Shown here piece by piece: positions 1-5,792 of a DNA stretch of 6,721 bases (its first letter is position 1; the number at the start of each line of letters is the position of its first letter). The stretch lies in contig JAQUQN010000062.1 of NCBI GenBank assembly GCA_028716065.1, positions 1-6,721 on the forward strand, in the 5' to 3' direction. The translations under genes and the position numbers were made by a program. The notes beneath the pieces are model-generated. The model was not told the origin of the DNA. It did not search any database and saw only the letters and a list, made by a program, of their open reading frames with translations. The DNA comes from Candidatus Omnitrophota bacterium (GTDB lineage: Bacteria > Omnitrophota > Gorgyraeia > 2-01-FULL-45-10).

Positions 1-33
1 ATGTTAGGTAGGAAAAAGGTATCTAAGTTTCTA

Positions 34-61
34 TTGACTTAACAAAATTATATGATAGTAT
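34..61 (+). promoter_or_regulatory. Candidate promoter of the caspase-like gene
   Basis: TTGACT at 34-39 matches five of six bases of the sigma-70 -35 consensus. It is followed after 16 bases by TAGTAT at 56-61, a 4/6 match to -10. An alternative -10, TATGAT at 51-56, matches 5/6 but has only a weak -35 (TTTCTA, 28-33). Either choice puts the transcript start about 6 to 11 bases before the ATG at 74, leaving almost no leader. The region is very AT-rich, so chance matches are likely. Confidence 0.4.
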
Positions 62-73
62 TGAACATACTAT
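55..73. promoter_or_regulatory. Perfect inverted repeat abutting the start codon
   Basis: ATAGTAT (55-61) and ATACTAT (67-73) are exact reverse complements separated by TGAAC. The right arm ends immediately before the ATG at 74, and the left arm overlaps the candidate -10 hexamer. The position suits a transcription-factor operator, or a small hairpin affecting translation. It is a 7-bp AT-rich palindrome, so chance is a real alternative. No regulator is encoded in the window. Confidence 0.35.
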
Positions 74-3000
74 ATGAATATATATAATAAAAATAACCTA
101 TTATTTAAATCTATAAATGTAGCTTTACTATGCCTATTTTTGGTAAATAATATATCCTGGGCACAACCTCCCGTTTATAACCCTTCGAAAATAACCACTA
201 TTAACGTAGAATCCCGTCTTAAGCCTTTCTTCGAAAGGCATGGCCTGGATTTCCGGAATATAGCCACAGTGGCCTATGCGGCTGGCAAATTGAGGGATCT
301 GATCATGGCCGGAAACATCAGAGAAAGCCATATCGCAAGGCTGAATAAGTTATTTCCAAATGGTGGGGTAGAGATAGACCTGGATATTAAGAAGGATAAC
401 TTTAAATGCAGCGGCAAGGAGTATAAATATGCCGCTTTTCATTTCAGAAAAGAGAATATAGCGATTCATGCATTGTTTTTAGGCGAGCTCACCGAAGAAG
501 AGGAGACAGAATTAGGCATAATCACCGGTAAAGACAAGGACCATTTTGGTTCACCGGCTCTTAAAGGCATATGGTTCATCAATCCTTATATGGCACAAGC
601 AAAGAACGTACCGCTTGGTCCCCAACCCGCCAAAAGAGCGTCCCGAAATAAATCATCCTCAGCAGCTCCGCATAAGCAGCTCGTTATTGGTAAGTTAACG
701 CTTCAGGAACTGGAGCAAATTGTCACTAAAGACCATTTTGGTGAAGAGGATTATGTTAACTTATATGGGGCTATGAAGCAGGCTATTGAATGTGACCCCA
801 GGGCAGTACGTCCCGCTACCATAGAAATCCTACAACATGGATTCAATAGGTCTGGATTTGGATCTCTATATTATGGGGTCATTCCACTCATGGAAATTGC
901 CGTTAATGTGACTGATGTAGGGATGGGCTTAACCTGCCTCAACATATTGAGAGACATATTAAGCAGTCAACGAAAAAAAACCGAGACTGCTATGTATTCT
1001 GCTGCAGCCGATCAGATAGCCGGAATAGCTATCAGAAGACCTTTGGATTTAGGCATGCCATGTATGGATATTTTTGAGAAATTATTGAACACCGATGGGC
1101 TTAATGATTCAGCATATGAGGGGGTATCGAACGATATACGGGCAATCTCCAAAAATACCCCCAAACTTATTAGAAAAACAACCCTAAGAAGTCTGGAACA
1201 AATTATCAGCAAGGATGGATTAGAGGAAACAGTATTTAAATCAGCAGCCGATGCCATACGATTCATAGTCTATAATAGACCGGAACTTATCGATTCAACA
1301 ACCATTCAAGTTTTAGAGAATAATTATATCAGGGAAGGATTATCGGGAGATTGTTACAAATCTATCGCTAATATCATTATGGCAATATCCAAATATCGTA
1401 GCGACTTAGTGCAAGAAGGATCGCTTGTTTCTTTAGTTACGTTATTGCCGGACATTGTCAGGCGGCATTCTCTGGTACATTACAAGGCATATTACAATAG
1501 ATATTTTATAGATAAAACCAAAGATCTTAATGACGAAGAAAGGTATTCCATAAGCCTGGCTGCTTTTCATCTCCTGAGAAGGATGAATTTAAACGTAGAC
1601 GATGAAAAGGCAGTAGCGGAATCCGTTAAGATGATAGTAAAGGCCAGAGATGGAGTATCAAATAGGATCGTAGTCGGTAATAATACTGTAGTCATTAATA
1701 TATTAAATTCTGAAGAACGTTTTAGCAAAAAGGCGATCGAGAAACTAGAACGAGAGGCAGGCGCCCAATCCATCCTCACTTTTAAGGGCACGGCCGATAT
1801 GGATGATGCGTTTGAAGCTATAGCAAAAAGCGATAAAAAGAGTCCCTTGACTATATTGTATAATGGCCATGGCATAGAATGCGGCTTGCTCAATGTGGGC
1901 GATTTTGGTCTTGGCGGTATAGTCAGTTCCAGGCGCTTTGTAGATGCTTTAAATAAGAGAGGGGAAGATCTAAGTAATGTTACCATCATTGTAGATAGTT
2001 GTTATTCATATCATTTTTGCTGCGGCTTATTATCTTATCTTGCCGCAGGCATAACCGATAAAATGCCGGTTGTGATCTCTTCCAGCAATTTTGGCAGGAT
2101 ATCCTATAACAATTTATGTATTTCCAGCATTGTTAAAGTCCATGCTCCCGGCAGCCCCTTATACATGGAAGATATCTTCAAGGCCGCAGCCGATGCTTTT
2201 GAAGAACAGGACACATCAATTTTTATTCCGCTTGCCAGTTGTTCCGAAATAGGGCTGCCCAAATATTTAAAGTTGCTTGAACGCGTTCCCGGCTATAACG
2301 AAAATGCGGACATTAACAGGCCGCCCAGTAACGTTGTGGAAGTGGGTTTTGAAGGAGGGTTGTCGCATGTGGACGAGACGGCCTTTCTAAAAGCCATGGA
2401 AGAGGGCGCGCTCATTGATATTGACACAAAATATCCCGAATATGCGCCGGTCCTGTCGGATAAAGCAATGGGCGGTGATTTTAGCACACCGGAAATATAT
2501 CTTGTTTCAAGAGAAGTTATGGTTACAGTAGCTCCCGGCCATAACGTAGTCAGGCTACAAAAAACCAATAAGGTCCTCATAGTGGATGATTACTGGAATA
2601 ACGATCTGAAGGACACACCACGGGTGAGGCTTGACATCCTTATGCATGAGGCGATGAGCGAATGGATGGAGCGCGTCGTGCCCGATGAGCCCGCAGGTGA
2701 TATTGCCGTTGATATAGAAGGAGAAAAGGCTGATGAAAGAGCTCGTCGTGATAGGCACAAAGCATCGAAGATAAATGAATTACTAACAGCTAAGAACGAA
2801 GCCAAAAGAATTCACGATGAGAATCGTGATAATTATACACCGGTTATTCCCGGTAAAACAATCCTGTGCCACATCATAGCGGATTCCATACTTCCAGAAG
2901 GGCAGAGAGATATGTTACGGATCCTGGAACAGGAGATGAGAGGCGAGGAATATAGCGAAAAGATAGTCTGTATCCCGGCGAACGCTCCAGGCAATTTTAT

Positions 3001-3421
3001 AGACGAACTAAAAGCGGTGATGGCAAGACAAAGAGAGTTATACAAAGACTGTGCCGTTGAATTTGACGTCGCCTGTCCGGATAGAGGACTTGTCCAAAGG
3101 GTGCTGGAAAGCGATTTAAAAGGAGTGGGGGCCCTTGCCTTCGAGCCTTGCGAAGAAGGCGGGGTCGGTTATCTGATCGGGCAGGTAGAAGGTATCATGC
3201 TTGCTTTAAGGGCGCTACATTCGGGTAACATAGAAAGCCTCCAGAGGGTTTTTGAGTTCCTTACGGGTACAAAATTGCCTTCGGCAGCATTGAGTATGAC
3301 CGATATCAATGAATTTGTAAAAGCGATAACATTTGTCCTGCCGGTTTCCAGGGTAAAAAATTACAATGAATTTAAGGATACGAACGATCTCATAAGTAAA
3401 AATATAAAGTCCGCAGCATAA
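74..3421 (+). CDS. Exported caspase-like protein with helical repeats
   Basis: Predicted exported multi-module protein of 1115 residues. Residues 1-30 form a signal peptide: lysines at 6 and 12, a hydrophobic core around 14-24, and a likely cleavage after S-W-A30. There is no proper lipobox around C20. Residues 31-180 are uncharacterised, and a Ser/Ala/Lys/Pro linker covers about 181-205. Six helical repeats lie at 210-450. A caspase-like domain at about 530-725 has H599 in Y-N-G-H-G and C643 in D-S-C-Y-S. Later parts are a segment with HE at 858-859 and H895, a charged stretch at about 880-920, and an alpha/beta module at 924-1115. The start at 74 is favoured because it supplies the signal peptide and the next in-frame ATG is far downstream; no Shine-Dalgarno is visible. 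A terminator follows, so it is probably monocistronic. Peptidase activity is inferred from the dyad; substrate unknown. The gene is more AT-rich than its neighbours. Confidence 0.9.
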   Translation: MNIYNKNNLLFKSINVALLCLFLVNNISWAQPPVYNPSKITTINVESRLKPFFERHGLDFRNIATVAYAAGKLRDLIMAGNIRESHIARLNKLFPNGGVEIDLDIKKDNFKCSGKEYKYAAFHFRKENIAIHALFLGELTEEEETELGIITGKDKDHFGSPALKGIWFINPYMAQAKNVPLGPQPAKRASRNKSSSAAPHKQLVIGKLTLQELEQIVTKDHFGEEDYVNLYGAMKQAIECDPRAVRPATIEILQHGFNRSGFGSLYYGVIPLMEIAVNVTDVGMGLTCLNILRDILSSQRKKTETAMYSAAADQIAGIAIRRPLDLGMPCMDIFEKLLNTDGLNDSAYEGVSNDIRAISKNTPKLIRKTTLRSLEQIISKDGLEETVFKSAADAIRFIVYNRPELIDSTTIQVLENNYIREGLSGDCYKSIANIIMAISKYRSDLVQEGSLVSLVTLLPDIVRRHSLVHYKAYYNRYFIDKTKDLNDEERYSISLAAFHLLRRMNLNVDDEKAVAESVKMIVKARDGVSNRIVVGNNTVVINILNSEERFSKKAIEKLEREAGAQSILTFKGTADMDDAFEAIAKSDKKSPLTILYNGHGIECGLLNVGDFGLGGIVSSRRFVDALNKRGEDLSNVTIIVDSCYSYHFCCGLLSYLAAGITDKMPVVISSSNFGRISYNNLCISSIVKVHAPGSPLYMEDIFKAAADAFEEQDTSIFIPLASCSEIGLPKYLKLLERVPGYNENADINRPPSNVVEVGFEGGLSHVDETAFLKAMEEGALIDIDTKYPEYAPVLSDKAMGGDFSTPEIYLVSREVMVTVAPGHNVVRLQKTNKVLIVDDYWNNDLKDTPRVRLDILMHEAMSEWMERVVPDEPAGDIAVDIEGEKADERARRDRHKASKINELLTAKNEAKRIHDENRDNYTPVIPGKTILCHIIADSILPEGQRDMLRILEQEMRGEEYSEKIVCIPANAPGNFIDELKAVMARQRELYKDCAVEFDVACPDRGLVQRVLESDLKGVGALAFEPCEEGGVGYLIGQVEGIMLALRALHSGNIESLQRVFEFLTGTKLPSAALSMTDINEFVKAITFVLPVSRVKNYNEFKDTNDLISKNIKSAA
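701..1423 (+). repeat. Six ~40-residue helical protein repeats
   Basis: Residues 210-450 of the exported protein fall into six consecutive units: 210-249, 250-288, 289-330, 331-370, 371-410 and 411-450. Units 1, 4, 5 and 6 are exactly 40 residues; units 2 and 3 are 39 and 42. The shared pattern is an amphipathic helix (L-x-x-L-E-x-I-I), a short turn often containing D/E-G-L, a second helix rich in A/I, then N-x-P-x-L-I and T-T or a similar end. This resembles HEAT-like or other alpha-solenoid repeats. The repetition is at protein level; the DNA copies have diverged. A role in protein binding is inference. Confidence 0.7.
1661..2248 (+). other. Caspase-like (clan CD) domain within the exported protein
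   Basis: Residues about 530-725 show the alternating strand and helix order of a caspase fold. A hydrophobic strand (V-V-I-N-I-L) and a helix come first, then a second strand. A third strand ends in Y-N-G-H599-G, and a fourth ends in I-I-V-D-S-C643-Y-S. The His-to-Cys spacing of 44 residues fits the family. A Ser-rich strand and loop at 666-678 (V-V-I-S-S-S-N-F-G, then I-S-Y) sits where caspase and legumain relatives have a substrate-pocket segment. The Gly that often follows D-x-C-x-S is a Tyr here. C14-like is preferred over CHAT or C13, but the subfamily cannot be fixed by eye. Confidence 0.75.
2843..3418 (+). other. C-terminal alpha/beta module of unknown function
   Basis: Residues 924-1115 alternate predicted strands and helices: I-L-C-H-I-I-A-D, then a helix; K-I-V-C-I-P-A-N, then a helix; A-V-E-F-D-V-A-C, then a helix; and V-G-A-L-A-F-E-P, followed by mostly helical sequence to the end. 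The order looks like a Rossmann-like or receiver-like layout with four or more strands. I see no phosphate-binding glycine loop, phospho-acceptor pocket or other catalytic signature, so no function is assigned. A charged, probably helical stretch at about 880-920 separates it from the preceding part. Confidence 0.45.
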
Positions 3422-3452
3422 TCCCTGCATATTCAAGTTTCTCCCCACATAG

Positions 3453-3476
3453 ATGTCGCCTTGGGCGGCATTTTTT
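3453..3476 (+). terminator. Rho-independent terminator after the caspase-like gene
   Basis: A 7-bp stem pairs 3454-3460 (TGTCGCC) with 3464-3470 (GGCGGCA) across a TTG loop. It has one G-T wobble and is followed directly by six T residues (3471-3476). It lies 32 bases beyond the stop codon at 3421. It separates the AT-rich gene from the operon starting at 3492 and argues against translation beginning at the ATG at 3453, which lies inside it. Confidence 0.85.
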
Positions 3477-3478
3477 AG

Positions 3479-3484
3479 TATAAT
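3479..3484 (+). promoter_or_regulatory. Perfect TATAAT -10 box before the Nudix gene
   Basis: TATAAT lies between the terminator T-tract and the ATG at 3492. Transcription would start about seven bases after the box, at or next to the ATG, so the transcript would be leaderless or nearly so. No convincing -35 is found 16-18 bases upstream, where the terminator stem sits, and there is no extended TGn. The absence of a Shine-Dalgarno between 3478 and 3491 fits leaderless initiation. Confidence 0.45.
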
Positions 3485-3491
3485 AATCCCC

Positions 3492-3896
3492 ATGTCGAAA
3501 ATAACGAAGGATGTGGTGGCGGCGCTGATAGAGAAGGATGAGAAATTTCTCGTTGCCAGGCGATGCAAGGATGACAGTTTCGGCGGGATGTGGGAGTTCC
3601 CCGGCGGTGTCGTCGAGCCCGGTGAGACCAAGGCCGACGCCTTGAGAAGAGAGATAAGAGAAGAATTGGGCGTGGATATAGAGGTCATGGATATTGCCGG
3701 CATCTTCGAGGACGAGATACCCACATTAAAGATCGTGATATACCTATTCGATTGTAAGATAAAAGACGGTGTCCCTCGTCCGATAGAATGCGATGACGTG
3801 AACTGGGCCTCCACGGAAGAGATGGACGGGATCGAACTTGCTCCCGCGGACAGGAAAGTGCTAACCTGGTTAAAAAAGCGAAAACGGTCAGGATGA
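3492..3896 (+). CDS. Nudix hydrolase, MutT/NudG type
   Basis: Hydrolyses a nucleoside diphosphate linked to another moiety; family members of this type act on oxidised or non-canonical nucleoside triphosphates such as 8-oxo-dGTP or on CTP. The protein is 134 residues, close to MutT and NudG. The full Nudix box spans G39 to V61: G39, E45, then R53-E54-I-R-E57-E58-L-G60-V61, preceded by W-E-F-P-G-G as in MutT-like enzymes. The C-terminal A-P-A-D (about 118-121) resembles the pattern near the end of MutT/NudG proteins. The start at 3492 is chosen over the in-frame ATG at 3453, since that one is inside the terminator hairpin and would add 13 residues not typical of the family. It is the first gene of the operon and ends four bases before the next start. 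Exact substrate cannot be read from sequence. Confidence 0.92.
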   Translation: MSKITKDVVAALIEKDEKFLVARRCKDDSFGGMWEFPGGVVEPGETKADALRREIREELGVDIEVMDIAGIFEDEIPTLKIVIYLFDCKIKDGVPRPIECDDVNWASTEEMDGIELAPADRKVLTWLKKRKRSG

Positions 3897-3900
3897 GACG

Positions 3901-4551
3901 ATGAGATATGTAACGGCCAAAGAGATGAAAGAGATAGACGCTCGAGCCATAGAAGGCGGCACACCGGCTCAAGTCCTGATGGAAAACGCAGGCAAGGCGG
4001 TGGCCGAAGAGGCGATGAAGATAGCTGCTAAAAGTGTAGTGGCAGTATTTTGCGGATACGGCAATAATGGCGGAGACGGATTTGTTGCGGCGAGATACCT
4101 GATAGAGAATGGATATGACGTGAAGGCCTTTCTCGTCGGCAAGGAAAAGCCATTCAGCCCCGAGACGCGGTCCAATTTCGAGGCCCTCGCGGAACTTAAA
4201 TGTAAACCGCTGGTGATATCGCAGGCCGCGGACCTGATAGAGATGCTGGACGCCAAGGGTAAGCCGGCCATCGTGATCGATGCGATCTTCGGCATAGGAA
4301 TAAGGGGAGATCTGGAAGACCTTTACATCAGCGTGATAGAGGCCGTCAATTCGCTGGGTGTTCCCGTAATTGCCGTGGATATTCCGAGCGGGCTCGACGC
4401 CGATACCGGAAAACCCCTTCCCGTGGCGGTGAACGCCTCCGTGACGGTCACCATGGGTTATCCCAAAGCCGGTTTTAAGCTAGACGCTGCGAAACCATAC
4501 ATAGGCCGCCTCGTCGTGGCCGATATAGGACTTGATGCAAATGCAGGATAA
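3901..4551 (+). CDS. nnrE: NAD(P)H-hydrate epimerase (YjeF N-terminal domain)
   Basis: Interconverts the R and S forms of hydrated NAD(P)H (NADHX/NADPHX), damaged cofactors that a separate ATP- or ADP-dependent dehydratase restores. Family marks seen in the 216 residues: M27-E-N-A-G near the start; G-Y-G-N-N-G-G-D-G at 52-60, the nucleotide-binding loop; D127-A-I-F-G-I-G, normally D-A-L-F-G-T-G; D160-I-P-S-G-L-D-A-D-T-G; and the terminal strand R-L-V-V-A-D-I-G. N56 and D127 correspond to the conserved Asn and Asp of the family's metal-binding site. AGGA at 3890-3893, inside the end of the Nudix gene, is a Shine-Dalgarno seven bases before the ATG. Many bacteria fuse this domain to the dehydratase (NnrD); here the protein ends after the epimerase and no dehydratase follows. 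The length matches stand-alone epimerases, so this is not a truncation. Confidence 0.92.
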   Translation: MRYVTAKEMKEIDARAIEGGTPAQVLMENAGKAVAEEAMKIAAKSVVAVFCGYGNNGGDGFVAARYLIENGYDVKAFLVGKEKPFSPETRSNFEALAELKCKPLVISQAADLIEMLDAKGKPAIVIDAIFGIGIRGDLEDLYISVIEAVNSLGVPVIAVDIPSGLDADTGKPLPVAVNASVTVTMGYPKAGFKLDAAKPYIGRLVVADIGLDANAG

Positions 4552-5725
4552 AATAATTCAATTAAGAAAAGGCAGAAAAGGGACCTTGAGGCCCGGCCAC
4601 CCCTGGATATACAAGGGCCAGCTCCCGAAGGATATCCGTTTCATACGGCCCGGCGAGATAGTATCCGTAGTGGATTCCGAGGGTAAATTGGCCGGCAAGG
4701 GTTATTATAATTCGAAGTCGGAGATAGTCGTGAGGTTCCTGACTTTCCAGGACGAAGCGGTTAACGATGCCTTTTTGCATAAAAGAATAGAAGAGGCCTT
4801 TAAGAAAAGAGAAACGCTTCGCGCCGCGACGAACGCCTACAGGGTCATATACAGCGAAGCGGACGGCCTGCCGGGTTTGATAGCCGACCTCTACGACGAT
4901 ACGCTCGTATTTCAGGCCCTGACACTGGGCATGGATAAGTTGAAGGGCGTCATCGTGCCGGCCATGAAGAAAATAATCCAGCCAAAATATATCCTCGAGA
5001 GAAGCGAGTCTATCTATAGAAAAATGGAAGGCCTGAAAGAGATGACCGGCTGGATAGGGGCCGAAGGGCCTTCTATAATAGAGATAAGGGAGGGGAAAGT
5101 GCGTTTTCTGGTGGATGTTGTGGCCGGCCACAAGACGGGCTTCTATCTCGATCAGAGAAGGTCGAGGATGGCGATGGACGGCCTCTCGAAAGGTAAGAGG
5201 GTCCTGGACCTATTCTGCTACACCGGCGGCTTCTCGATATGGGCAGCGGCCTCGGGCGCCTCGCATGTCACCGGAGTCGATATAAAAGAGCCCTGGCTCG
5301 GACTTGCCCGGCAGAACGCCGAGTTGAACGGCGCCGGGGATAGGACTGATTTCAGAAAAGGCGACGCCTTCGAGACATTGAGGGCGTTTTATAAAAAAGG
5401 TGAGAAGTTCGATATCATAATAGTCGACCCGCCGTCCTTCGCGAAGGCCAGAGGATCCGTATCGTCCGCCTCGAGAGGCTATAAGGACCTCAACCTGATA
5501 GCGATGAAGACGCTGGCGGAAGGAGGGGTGCTTGCCACGTTCTCCTGTTCGCACAATATATCGAACGATATCTTCTCCGGTATATTGAAGCGCGCGGCCT
5601 CCGATGCCAAAAAGCGGTTCGACATCCTGAAGAGGTGCCATCAGGCACAGGACCATCCTATAGCAAGGCAGATCCCCGAGACGGAATACCTGAAAGGGTA
5701 TTTTCTTAAAGTTTATTCTATATAA
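4535..5725 (+). CDS. rlmI: 23S rRNA cytosine methyltransferase, RlmI family
   Basis: SAM-dependent class I methyltransferase of the RlmI group (COG1092); in E. coli RlmI makes m5C1962 in 23S rRNA. From the ATG at 4535 it is 396 residues, like the E. coli enzyme. A PUA-like RNA-binding part covers about 1-80 (R-P-G-H-P-W-I-Y near the start), followed by a linker domain and the catalytic domain. Signatures are G198-H-K-T-G-F-Y-L-D-Q-R208; SAM motif I at 223-234 (V-L-D-L-F-C-Y-T-G-G-F-S); D249 ending the next strand; D298-P-P-S-F; and a late F-S-C-S-H plus D-H-P and Y-L-K-G-Y-F. The start overlaps nnrE, implying translational coupling. TTG 4532, ATG 4535 and ATG 4541 are all in frame; AGGA at 4527-4530 lies 4 bases from 4535 and 10 from 4541, so the exact start is uncertain. 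The target base is inferred from the family. Confidence 0.92.
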   Translation: MQMQDKIIQLRKGRKGTLRPGHPWIYKGQLPKDIRFIRPGEIVSVVDSEGKLAGKGYYNSKSEIVVRFLTFQDEAVNDAFLHKRIEEAFKKRETLRAATNAYRVIYSEADGLPGLIADLYDDTLVFQALTLGMDKLKGVIVPAMKKIIQPKYILERSESIYRKMEGLKEMTGWIGAEGPSIIEIREGKVRFLVDVVAGHKTGFYLDQRRSRMAMDGLSKGKRVLDLFCYTGGFSIWAAASGASHVTGVDIKEPWLGLARQNAELNGAGDRTDFRKGDAFETLRAFYKKGEKFDIIIVDPPSFAKARGSVSSASRGYKDLNLIAMKTLAEGGVLATFSCSHNISNDIFSGILKRAASDAKKRFDILKRCHQAQDHPIARQIPETEYLKGYFLKVYSI

Positions 5726-5742
5726 AAAATAGAACTCACCGG

Positions 5743-5771
5743 CTGAAATATGATAATATATATGGTATGAT
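5743..5771 (+). promoter_or_regulatory. Extended -10 promoter of the diguanylate cyclase gene
   Basis: TATGAT at 5766-5771 (5/6 match) is preceded by TGG, giving an extended -10. CTGAAA at 5743-5748 (4/6 match) lies upstream with a 17-base spacer. Transcription would start near 5778. AAAGG at 5779-5783, nine bases before the ATG at 5793, is a modest ribosome binding site. A second -10-like stretch (TATGAT/GATAAT, 5749-5757) lies within the spacer. No intrinsic terminator was found between 5726 and 5742, so read-through from the upstream operon remains possible. Confidence 0.55.
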
Positions 5772-5792
5772 ATTTCCGAAAGGCCCATTAGC

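Noticed and set aside
1..42. Short + frame ending in TAA at 40-42, possibly the tail of an upstream gene
   Set aside because: Only 13 codons are visible, with no motif and no upstream context. It cannot be separated from chance in an AT-rich region.
128..136. Possible lipoprotein cysteine (C20) in the signal peptide
   Set aside because: The residues before C20 are A-L-L, and Leu at -1 does not fit a lipobox. The S-W-A30 site fits ordinary signal peptidase better.
1859..2005. CHAT-type peptidase instead of C14-like
   Set aside because: The strand I-I-V-D-S-C followed by Y-S resembles C14-like proteins more than the usual CHAT cysteine context. It remains an alternative that only a profile or fold search can settle.
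3453..3491. Upstream in-frame ATG giving a 147-residue Nudix protein
   Set aside because: This start lies within the rho-independent terminator hairpin, upstream of the TATAAT box, and adds residues not typical of the family. The ATG at 3492 is preferred.
3215..3964. Long minus-strand open frame of 249 codons
   Set aside because: It is antisense to the end of the caspase-like gene, the terminator and the Nudix gene, crosses a transcription terminator, and its translation shows no family motif.
4562..5131. Minus-strand open frame of 189 codons
   Set aside because: It mirrors the N-terminal half of the RlmI-like gene and has no family signature.
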